A stretch of DNA of 64,000 nt from Mycosarcoma maydis (taxonomy: Eukaryota > Basidiomycota > Ustilaginomycetes > Ustilaginales), in assembly GCF_000328475.2 (NCBI RefSeq), contig NC_026493.1, positions 186,001 through 250,000 on the forward strand, given 5' to 3'. The position numbers were made by a program, and so were the translations under genes. This document shows positions 1 to 8,161 of the stretch, piece by piece. Every line of letters starts with the position of its first letter. The first letter of the stretch is position 1. Under the pieces are notes generated by a model that had not been told where the DNA came from, searched no databases, and worked only from the letters and a program-made list of their open reading frames with translations.

Positions 1-2
1 AT

Positions 3-218
3 ACCTTCAACCCGACCCAAGAGGCGGTCGAGAGAGCAGCGAGGATCTTGCATCTCTACGAGCACGCCAGTCAGAGCGAGAACAGAGGTGCGTACGGCTT
101 GCAAGAGAAAGGCGGTGGAATGACCATGATCGATCGACCGATGTTGTTGCAAGCGAATGCAGTGGTGCACAAGGCGCGCAAGGCGCGCATGAGAATTCCC
201 GAGCCAAGCGAGCTATAA
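3..218 (+). CDS. CitE-like lyase (HpcH/HpaI aldolase family), 3' end only
   Basis: The frame is open from the left edge and stops at TAA 216-218, leaving 71 residues. It begins with a phrase like FNPTQEAVERAARIL and later has MIDRPMLLQANAVV. This pattern (F-x-P, an E-x-x-x-A-R-x-I helix, then an M-I-D-x-P loop and a final helix) matches the C-terminus of citrate-lyase beta-like proteins (CLYBL/CitE), usually mitochondrial or peroxisomal acyl-CoA lyases. The catalytic core lies outside the window, so substrate cannot be inferred. The frame has no start in the window, so it is a partial gene. Confidence 0.6.
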   Translation, partial: TFNPTQEAVERAARILHLYEHASQSENRGAYGLQEKGGGMTMIDRPMLLQANAVVHKARKARMRIPEPSEL

Positions 219-693
219 CAGAAACACGAGAAGCTGCACTAACAATTGTGAATAGTTCACTTAACGATGACTGTCAGGATTAATCCATGACAACGGACAA
301 GGGTCGCACGAGATTGTGAAAAAGTGGGTGAGATGCTCGACCCAATCGAATGTGACAAGGTCGAGCCAGGAAGCGCTGTATTATACTCGGGGCATCGTCG
401 TTGAAGCGGTGAATCATGAATCGTGAATCGTGAATCACGAAGGTTGCAGGCGGATATTTCTGGCGGCGACTCGTACCTACGACGCTTGACTCGCTTGGAC
501 GCGTATGTGTGAGAGAGGCGACAAATTCGTGATTGGCGATTGCATTTGAAAATATGCGGGGTAGAAATAGGAAAGGTCGACGACGATTTGGAACGCTCTT
601 CATTCGTGATTCACGATTGATGCGGCCCGTTGTACAACCATCATCATTGTGAGCCAACGAGAAACTCTACCACCGAATAGACAGCAAGAGAAA
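219..693. other. Intergenic spacer with CGTGAAT heptamers
   Basis: No coding region is seen. A short run of the heptamer CGTGAAT and its inverse lies at about 405-440 and another copy at about 604-620. The segment must hold the terminator of the CitE-like gene and the promoter of the GST-kappa gene. Confidence 0.5.
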
Positions 694-1564
694 ATGTCTG
701 CGCCACGCCACAAGCTTTGTTACTACTTTGACGTTGTCTCACCCTGGTCGTATGTGGGATATCAGGTGCTTCGACGCTATCAGAAACTGTGGGACCTCGA
801 TGTGGTTAGTAGCCGATTCGACCACGTTGCAGTTCCCATGCCATGCTAACGCTTTGTCGTCTATCTCGTCACGCTGTTTTTCCATACGCTCATTAGACGT
901 ACAAACCTGTCAATCTCGGATACGTGATGAAGGTGAGTTGCGATTCTTGGCCGCCGCCGCTGTTTAGCACATATGCGCGCAAGTTTGAGCTGACAATACG
1001 TCTTGACGCGAATGGTTGGTTCAGTTTTCGGGCAACAAGCCTCCGATCACCGTGACAAACAAAGCGCTTTGGATGTGGCATGAACGCGAACGAGCGACCA
1101 CTTTCTTTGGGGTGACACTGAACCAACCGCAAGACTTCCCGATCAACACGATGCATCTGCAAACGTTCTTGTCGGAAATCTCTGCGTCGTTCGATGTGCC
1201 AACGTTTGAGCGTGCCATCGAAACGTGCTTTGCCGCCATCTGGCATCACGACTATCCGTGTGCCACGAGGGAGGACCTGGAGAGCATCTTTGCCAAAGCA
1301 GACTACCTTGGTTTGCGAAAGGAGAAGCTCGCCCAGGTGTTGGACAAAAGCATGCAGAAGGAGGCGAGGGCGAGAATGGGCCAAGAAGCCAAGATTCTTG
1401 TCGAGGAGCACGGCTTCTTCGGTATGCCAAGTATAGAGGTGGAGAGGAGCAGCGACGGTGAGAAGGCCATGTTTTTCGGTAGCGATCGATTCGAGCAAAT
1501 AGCCGCTTGGTTGGGTTTGCCGTACAAGGGTCCTTTTGCTGATGGCACGCTTGCAAAACTGTAA
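694..1564 (+). CDS. Kappa-class glutathione S-transferase / HCCA isomerase family, three exons
   Basis: Exons are 694-804, 897-932 and 1025-1564, joined in frame to give 228 residues. Introns are GTTAGT...TTAG and GTGAGT...TCAG. The start is the ATG at 694. The N-terminus has YYFDVVSPWSYVG, the DsbA-like thioredoxin-fold opening with the serine used by kappa GSTs. Across the joins reads YKPVNLGYVMK followed by FSGNKPP, the conserved family segment, which confirms the tiny 12-codon exon. A C-terminal thioredoxin half follows (HGFFGMPSIEV). The last residues are AKL, a canonical type-1 peroxisomal targeting signal; mammalian GSTK1 is also peroxisomal. Expected role: glutathione-dependent detoxification or isomerisation in peroxisomes. 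The gene faces the phosphatase gene, with 162 bp between stops. Confidence 0.85.
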
Positions 1565-1726
1565 AACTCGCACATTGCTCACCATTCGCTTGCAAGATAC
1601 GAAAGTGTCTACACGTACATGGGCTGTGTAGAATGCCAACTCGATTGTCCTCTTTTGTGCAAGTAGTCACGAGTGTAGATTGCGAGACGAGACCTCTTTG
1701 ATAGCAAGCGCGCCTATCCTAGTTTC

Positions 1727-2689
1727 CTAGTTTCGTGCCAGCTGCGCCTGCGTTGCCAACTCAGCCACGATCTCATATACAGCTTCGAACTGATCGATGG
1801 TTTGCACCATCCTCGCTCTGTACCTCCTCAGATGCTCGACTATCCTTACGGGTAAATCCCAAATCTCGGCAGCAGCGTTTTTCCCCATCAACGAATCCGG
1901 TGGAGTCTGATTGTGTCTAGCAGAATTGATAGCAGCTTGAGCGATGTATGCAGCAGCCAGGGTACCGGAACGACCCACACCTGCGGAACAATGGATCCAG
2001 GTGGGTGGAGGTGGGTAGATCTTTGTCATGGGTACTTGCTGCGTCTCGCGGATGAGCTGCAGCAAAAGTGCAGTGGGGAATACGCCGTGGTCTGGCCAGG
2101 ATGTGAGATGAAATTGTGTCACGGCCCATCCGTGTTTCAGCATTTCGGACTGGGGATCGTCGATGTGGATGACGCGACGGACGAGGGTTGCTTTGGCTTG
2201 ATCCAGTTGGATCTGCTTGTCGGATTGGGTGGTCACTTTCCATCCATTGTTGAGGCGTATGTGCTTGGTGTTGCTACAGCTCTCTGATCTCGTGGCTTGG
2301 TCTGCAACATCTGGCCAGTACTGGTGCGACTTGAGCCTGCCCTTTTCGACCAATGGTGTCAGGTTGACCAATACGCGTACTCGCTGTTGAACGAGATGCG
2401 TGTAGAAAGCGGTGTACGTTTCTGGCAATGGCGCCTGGCTGACGATGAAGCTGAGACTGGTTGGATGAAAGGATGGGATCAAGGCAGCATTGAGGTAAGG
2501 TCCGGGTAAGAGCGCGTGGTCGTATGCGACAATGTCCCTGTATCGATTCGCCTCAATGTTTTCAGGAGAGCAAGAGTGGCTTGTTGTGTAACCGAGATCG
2601 GGTTCTGAGAGACGAAGGTGGTCGGTAAATTCAAGAGCTTGGAAGAGGGAAGAGAGCGCTTGACGTGAGGGCCTTATCCCTAACGACAT
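1727..2689 (-). CDS. Protein tyrosine phosphatase, classical Cys-based type
   Basis: Encodes about 320 residues without introns if the ATG at 2689 is used; the frame stays open further upstream to 2854, but that stretch is not conserved-looking. The signature HCSAGVGRSG (catalytic Cys and Arg of the P-loop) is present. Before it come the WPD loop (SWPDHGVFP) and the substrate-loop region NRYRDIVAYD, then YLNAALI and FIVSQAPLPETYTAFY, all in the order of classical PTP domains. The C-terminus ends shortly after a PTP helix, so the protein is essentially a bare phosphatase domain like yeast Ptp1. Substrate is unknown. An in-frame upstream exon cannot be excluded. Confidence 0.85.
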   Translation of the reverse strand: MSLGIRPSRQALSSLFQALEFTDHLRLSEPDLGYTTSHSCSPENIEANRYRDIVAYDHALLPGPYLNAALIPSFHPTSLSFIVSQAPLPETYTAFYTHLVQQRVRVLVNLTPLVEKGRLKSHQYWPDVADQATRSESCSNTKHIRLNNGWKVTTQSDKQIQLDQAKATLVRRVIHIDDPQSEMLKHGWAVTQFHLTSWPDHGVFPTALLLQLIRETQQVPMTKIYPPPPTWIHCSAGVGRSGTLAAAYIAQAAINSARHNQTPPDSLMGKNAAAEIWDLPVRIVEHLRRYRARMVQTIDQFEAVYEIVAELATQAQLARN

Positions 2690-3432
2690 GTCGATGTATA
2701 TGAGCGTTGGTGATCCAGATGGCGACAGGTTGAGTTGGTACGAAGAGCCAAGAGCCAAGAGCGAGCTGAATGCACAGCATGTGGAGGCGAGGCTCCACTC
2801 CGCGACGCTGCGCTCCAAACATGAAACGCAAAGAATCACCCAGAAAGGGTTCAAAAGCCATTCACGATTCGTGATTTTCCTTTTGGCGCACGGCGGATCA
2901 AGATCTTACAATTCACGATTCACGATTCACGATTCACGATTCTTATTATTCTGTGATTTAATTTCACGTGGAGGTACTGCAGCCGTGAGTGATAAATTAT
3001 CGCGAGAAGCAATTCACGGTTCACGATTCGGCGTTGACACAGTCGTGAGTATCACACCGAGCACAATTCACGATTCCGTGTTCTGTTGCACTCACGACTC
3101 TTTCCAACCGCAAACACACACACTCACGACTCATGACTGGCTGAACCAGTCTGGAGTTAACGACTCGTAATTCACGACTCTTCGTGATGAATGACCTATA
3201 TAATTAATGTAATAATTCTCAAAATTGCACAAGTCACGAACAAGTTGCACACGATCCTATCTCTACGCCATTTCCATCTCGATCGTCAGCAGCGTCTTCA
3301 ATTGCTCGTCTTCAATTGCTTGGTACTCCTACATCGCATCACCGAGTCGCCGTATTTGAGATGCTTGCTGTCTAGACTAGCTTAGCATCCGTTGGTCGCT
3401 CGGCCACCTCTGTCATTCTGTGGCGCGCAGTC
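2690..3432. other. Divergent promoter region rich in ATTCACG heptamers
   Basis: The spacer lies between the start codons of two divergent genes (phosphatase, minus; secreted protein, plus). It contains a tandem run of ATTCACG at about 2911-2942 and scattered variants (ACTCACG, TTCACGG) up to about 3190. Small open frames here are composed of these repeats and are not credible genes. Confidence 0.5.
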
Positions 3433-5730
3433 ATGAACAAGTTGGCGGTATTGCTTCTTGCGCTGGCTCAGGCATGCACGTCTCTGGCTGGCTCGAATCG
3501 ACCGCATCGTCAGATACATTTCTCATTTGCGTCCTCGACTCGGACTGCGTTTCCATCTGCCAAGCTTGCGTACGATGACGCGCAACAGCTGTACGCCAGC
3601 GCTACGTTGGTCCAAGATGACGATGCGCTACCTGTACCACCGCTTCGGCTTTCGCACTCGGGACTTTATCTGAATCAAGCGCACGCTCCATCCGCTGTTC
3701 GTCGTCCGGATCATACCAACCAGACCGACCCATTTGAGCCTCAGCCTCTGGTAGTGCACTTTGATCCATCGCTGTACGCGTCTTCCTCGGCCACGGCATC
3801 TTTGGGACCGGTTCGATTCAGGACGCGCGATCAAGTGATGCTCCATTGCGGAGAAGGCGCAGGTGGAATCGAGGCATGCGAGCGAGATGATCTGAAACTA
3901 TCTCGGCCCAGTCAGGCATCCAGACCGATACCTCATCCAAAAAGCCCGACGACACAATGGATGCACCAAGTAGATGATTTTCTTGACTGTAAACCAAGGC
4001 CCGCGTCGCTGCTCCCAGGTGGTCGCTTCCATCTCGACGAACGATCGTGTCCCGGCTGGACCAAGTACTGGCAGGCAGTCAAACAGACACGCAAGCACTC
4101 TTCGCACGAACTCTTGCAGAGCTTTGTCGTCACTGTGAAATTCGACAAACTGCCCTCGCCATCCACAACGGTATCTACCAACAATGACAAGCCAGAGCAG
4201 GATATCAAGCAATTCTGGATCGGCCATCTGCATCTGCACGAGTCACGTGCTTCGTGGCCGCTCGCCGGTAATGCGCGCGACAGGAGACCAGGCCAGGAGG
4301 ACAGAACATGGCATCCCAAGGATGTCAACCGAATCGCCGGTGCCATGGAGAATCCAATGATCCCTAGATCTTCGCGCTTGATCAACGATCGCAACTTTGG
4401 CGTTTTCGTCGATCAGTCGGCCTGGACGCTCGGTGTGCAGATCAAGATTCCAATGAGCATCACCAATCCTCGCGACGACGATGACGACGAACCGGAAGAC
4501 ATACATAACAGGGTAAAGGAAAACATGATTCTGCCTCCGGAACAAGTGTTTGCGCCGGTCTCGGGACAGGTAGTGTGGGCAAAAGAGTACACATTTCGAA
4601 GACCACCCATCTTTGGACCAGCAGCGGGCGAAAACGACGAGAGGAGTTTCTGTGTTATGATTCGTGACGAGTGGTCCATGGTCTATCAGATCTTTGGCAT
4701 GGATGCATCCACCGTCACTGTCGCCGAGGGCGATACGGTGCTTCGCGGCGACGTTTTGGGACACGCACTTCGCGAAGGGCTTTCGATCGAGCCACCGTCG
4801 ACCGAGCCGCCTGCGGACCACGCTACGTCGAAACCGGATCAACATGTGTCCTACTACCCGTATCGCTTCCGCGCTCTTGAAGTGCGTGTTTCTCGCCCCG
4901 ACGCGAGTTGGACCGAGTGGAAAGATCCCGATGAGCAAGGCTGGCAGTATTTCCACCCTTTGCACGCGTTTACAGAAGGTAAAAATTACCGATCGCGCAT
5001 TACACCGTATGGCTCGCCCACGATTGTGTATTTTGCCAAGCCATCCACCGATCCACTCAACACGCCCCCAAATGCGTATGCGAGCAGCAACGATATCTGG
5101 ACGCCCACCCTGCAAGGTCCGACCGAAATCATTGTTGGGTTTGAGTACTTTCAGCAAACGCCCAACGATGCGGCTGATGGAATGGACAACCTTGCCATCT
5201 ATGCTCTGGATCTGGCGATCAAGAAGAAGCTGGATGGACAGAGAGAGCCACAACGCGGGATGGAATGCGATCTGGGTGGCGAGACGGATCCCACGGGTAC
5301 GGCCGAGCAAGACAAACGATACTGGAGAAGCGTGTTTGAGCATTCCAAACTGCCCAACAACTGGACTCCGGCTTCGACTCGTTCGGACGTGGTTGGCTCG
5401 ACACCTTGCAACGTGAGCACCAGCGTGGATGCCGAGCAAGGATATCGATGGATCTCGAAATTGTTCTCGCACTACATCGCCGCATTTTCGCACGGCCGAT
5501 TTTTCCCAGAAAAGATCACAAGTCAGTTTGACGAGAAGGAAAAAAGGCTCTACTACTCTGCCAGCAGAACGACGCGCGGAGAACCCAAGATCGACGGCGC
5601 GTTCAATGTTGAGCACGTGATACAGCAGGAGGGCGAAGAAGGCGGACGTGGCAAGTACAGGTTGGTGGTGAGGGCGAGGGATTACTGGGGTAACGTTGGA
5701 TGCATTGCTTCGGATGTTTTGCTTACTTAG
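3433..5730 (+). CDS. Secreted protein with degenerate M23-peptidase-like (duplicated hybrid motif) domain
   Basis: Intronless, 765 residues. The first 20 residues form a clear signal peptide (hydrophobic LAVLLLALAQA, then a small-residue cleavage region), so it is secreted or vacuolar. Residues about 330-490 follow the layout of M23 (lysostaphin-like) domains: a G-V-x-I strand near residue 334, then VFAPVSGQVVWA, then VAEGDTVLRGDVLGH, then a final strand ALEVRV. In active enzymes these places hold H-x-G-x-D, Y-x-H-L and H-x-H-x-E; here they read LGVQIKI, YQIFGMD and RALEVRV, so the zinc ligands appear absent. The end, ARDYWGNVG, resembles the Ig-like tail that follows some M23 domains. A function as a binding protein rather than a protease is inferred. 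Not named. Confidence 0.7.
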   Translation: MNKLAVLLLALAQACTSLAGSNRPHRQIHFSFASSTRTAFPSAKLAYDDAQQLYASATLVQDDDALPVPPLRLSHSGLYLNQAHAPSAVRRPDHTNQTDPFEPQPLVVHFDPSLYASSSATASLGPVRFRTRDQVMLHCGEGAGGIEACERDDLKLSRPSQASRPIPHPKSPTTQWMHQVDDFLDCKPRPASLLPGGRFHLDERSCPGWTKYWQAVKQTRKHSSHELLQSFVVTVKFDKLPSPSTTVSTNNDKPEQDIKQFWIGHLHLHESRASWPLAGNARDRRPGQEDRTWHPKDVNRIAGAMENPMIPRSSRLINDRNFGVFVDQSAWTLGVQIKIPMSITNPRDDDDDEPEDIHNRVKENMILPPEQVFAPVSGQVVWAKEYTFRRPPIFGPAAGENDERSFCVMIRDEWSMVYQIFGMDASTVTVAEGDTVLRGDVLGHALREGLSIEPPSTEPPADHATSKPDQHVSYYPYRFRALEVRVSRPDASWTEWKDPDEQGWQYFHPLHAFTEGKNYRSRITPYGSPTIVYFAKPSTDPLNTPPNAYASSNDIWTPTLQGPTEIIVGFEYFQQTPNDAADGMDNLAIYALDLAIKKKLDGQREPQRGMECDLGGETDPTGTAEQDKRYWRSVFEHSKLPNNWTPASTRSDVVGSTPCNVSTSVDAEQGYRWISKLFSHYIAAFSHGRFFPEKITSQFDEKEKRLYYSASRTTRGEPKIDGAFNVEHVIQQEGEEGGRGKYRLVVRARDYWGNVGCIASDVLLT

Positions 5731-5972
5731 ATCGCTCTTCACCATGCGTGATTCACGATTCACGATTCATGCTTGTCAGCTGAGCTTGGAACTGTCACTG
5801 AACTTAGCTTTTGGAAACAAGTTGGGGACAATCTGTAGATCACACGTGCACTTGGCTGCGCTTGAATGTGTTACAGCTCCGAGAGCGATAATGGTGCACG
5901 ATGCACAGTGGTTCGGACGACGAGCGGCGTGGACGTGAGACACGGGAGCGCGGACATTCACCAATCACCAAT

Positions 5973-6024
5973 CACGATTCACGATTCACGATTCACGATT
6001 CACGATTCACGATTCACGATTCAC
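5973..6024. repeat. Tandem heptamer array (CACGATT)7
   Basis: Seven perfect head-to-tail copies of the 7-bp unit CACGATT (equivalently ATTCACG), ending in a partial copy. It is the longest pure array of the dispersed heptamer family in the window. Confidence 0.95.
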
Positions 6025-6483
6025 GTCGTGATGGGAGCATGGCGACCAGCGAAAGCGAGCGAATGTTAGGCCTGATTGATGACACATGCTGCGTCAACGG
6101 GAGCGCGGAAGGTGAACAACGCATGGATCGCGCACGACGGATCGTTCACAATGGTAGTCACGATTGGTTGGAATTGCCGATACAGTTGCGGCTATCCGGG
6201 CTCGCTTGGGGCAAGCTAGAAGCGTGAAGCGCTTACGCCAGTCGTGAGTTGGTTCCGGTAGCTGACACGCGCAACATTACGAGTCTTTGAATTTAGTGTG
6301 CCAGTCTCGGGGTTGGACGCATGTCTTGGATCCGTTCACCGTCGATGGAACCATAGTCTCGACCGCTGAGGGGGTTCCATAAGAGATGGACTGTACAGAC
6401 ACACTCGCACGCTCAGCACCGTTATAGACCATCCAGTGCATCAAAGTTGTTGTGTTCTTTGGCCTTTCTTAAACGCACAAACG

Positions 6484-6592
6484 ACGGCGTCTCTTGACCA
6501 ATCGTGAATCACGGATCACGATTGCGATTGCGATTGCGATTGCGATTGCGATTCGCGATTGCGATTCGCGATTCGCGATTCACGATTGTGGA
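6484..6592. repeat. Mixed array: GATTGC, GATTCGC and ATTCACG units
   Basis: One continuous array in which hexamers GATTGC (about six copies) pass into GATTCGC and then into the ATTCACG heptamer. Inverted CGTGAAT copies flank it on the left. Confidence 0.9.
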
Positions 6593-7031
6593 GATAAAAG
6601 GCAAGGATGAATTAGTAATAATCACGATCGTGAACATTCACATTATTGTCTGGAGATCCACGAACTGCGAACCACGAAACGGTGAACACAACGACGAATG
6701 GGTGGATTTGTTTGATTCGCCAAGCCAAAGAAAGGCAAGCCAAGCGGATCCACCCCTTACAGACGTTGCTCGGCGTCCGACGCAGTCGATCGACGTTGGG
6801 CTCATCATAGTGTTTGTGACTGGAGCTGCACACATACTGTATCCGTGTGGATTTGTACCGCTCCCTCGAGCGATCTGATGATGATGAGACTACTGTATAT
6901 GATCAATGCGCCAGAAAAGGTGGTACAACACGGGAAAATGCCTTTTCTTGTCTCTCATGTCTTGTTCGCGGTTACCTTTTTTTTTTAGAAAAACATGTTG
7001 TCAAGCCACAGTAGCAATCACAAATCCACGC

Positions 7032-7088
7032 TTACGGTAACGGTAACAGTAACAGTGACAGTAAACGGTAACGGTAACGGTTACAGCC
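7032..7088. repeat. GGTAAC/AGTAAC hexamer array
   Basis: Imperfect tandem units of GGTAAC, AGTAAC and AGTGAC. The unit is not the TTAGGG telomere repeat and the array is internal, so a telomere relic is not supported. Confidence 0.85.
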
Positions 7089-7289
7089 ACAGCCACGCCA
7101 CTGAGCGAGTCTCGGAAGAGCGTTCACGGTCGTCCGACTTTACTGTACTTACTGTACAATCGTGACTCAGTCACGCTTCAGACAAAATAAAAATGGCACG
7201 TTTGCATAATCGTGAAGCGAATCGTGGATCGTGGATCGTCCATCGTCAATCACGAATTGGGAACGAAAGACAACCAACCCGGAATGGAC

Positions 7290-7328
7290 GAAAGAGAAAG
7301 AGAAAGAGAAAGAGAAAGAGAAAGAGAG
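7290..7328. repeat. (AAAGAG)n hexamer microsatellite
   Basis: Six or more copies of GAAAGA/AAAGAG in tandem, a purine-only tract on the plus strand, between heptamer copies and the RhoGAP leader. Confidence 0.9.
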
Positions 7329-8161
7329 GCATAAGCTCGTGTCACTCGTGATGCCGCAATTCTTGTGCTCGTCAGTCTTGCAGTGTTCAGTCTCAAGTGT
7401 CATTCTTGTGCTCGTCGTCTTTGTGCCTGCGTTGATCTGCTTGTTCTTGGTGGTCGATACAGCTCCGTAACGCCTGGGTGCTTTGTCATCCCACCTCCTC
7501 CCATCTCATCCCATCTCGTCGACAGATAGCGTCCATTGTTCAACTTTTCGATTCGGGCCTCGCCTACCATTTTGGCCTCGCCTCTGACCAACTCCTACGT
7601 CTTGCCCCCGCTCTTGACGCTTGGACCCTCTCATCCTCATTCTTGCCCATTCCGACACCTTGCGTTACCACTGCGCTCTACACCTTTCACGATTGTGCTT
7701 TCATCGCACCAATTCATTCAGCCATTCTACTTGCGCTGCTCACGTTCAACTCTGGCTCGTTGCCCACCAGGCTCTAATCTACACGCTGTCCTCGCCGCTG
7801 CCGCCGCCGCCGCCGCTGCTGCTGCTGCGCTCAGACCTGTCACGCTTGGATCGCTTGGATCGCTTGCACTCGTCCGTGTCTCCCACCTTTCTTTCGCGCA
7901 CGCTTCTCGCTTTATTTCGCTTTCACTCGCTTGGCACACTACCCACCTTTGCATCCATGACGTTCCTGCCTTACTAGCTTGCAACTTTGGTCCTCATCTA
8001 CAAACCGCATTCGATCGCGCTTTCAGCCGCGCGTCTGGCATTGGCGCTTCGTCATCGCGCCAATTCGTCGCGCTCTTGCTCTGCGCTCGATCAAAGAGCA
8101 GACACATTCACACTTGGACGCTCGCACCTTGTGAGCACCTAACCGCTTACCTTGCCCCATC

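Larger units (their letters stand above)
5731..8161. other. Repeat-rich intergenic region and RhoGAP leader
   Basis: There is no convincing gene in 2.4 kb. The left part holds several tandem arrays (listed separately). From about 7470 to 8161 the plus strand becomes strongly C/T-rich and stop-poor, typical of a long pyrimidine-rich promoter and 5' leader of the RhoGAP gene. A GCC/GCT triplet run lies at about 7796-7830. Long open frames in this stretch arise from this composition. Confidence 0.5.

Noticed and set aside
4243..5763. 506-codon open frame on the minus strand opposite the secreted M23-like gene
   Set aside because: Antisense to a gene with a signal peptide and recognisable fold; its translation has no domain and comes from codon bias of the sense gene.
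7032..7088. Telomere relic
   Set aside because: The unit is GGTAAC-like rather than TTAGGG, and the locus lies between ordinary genes.
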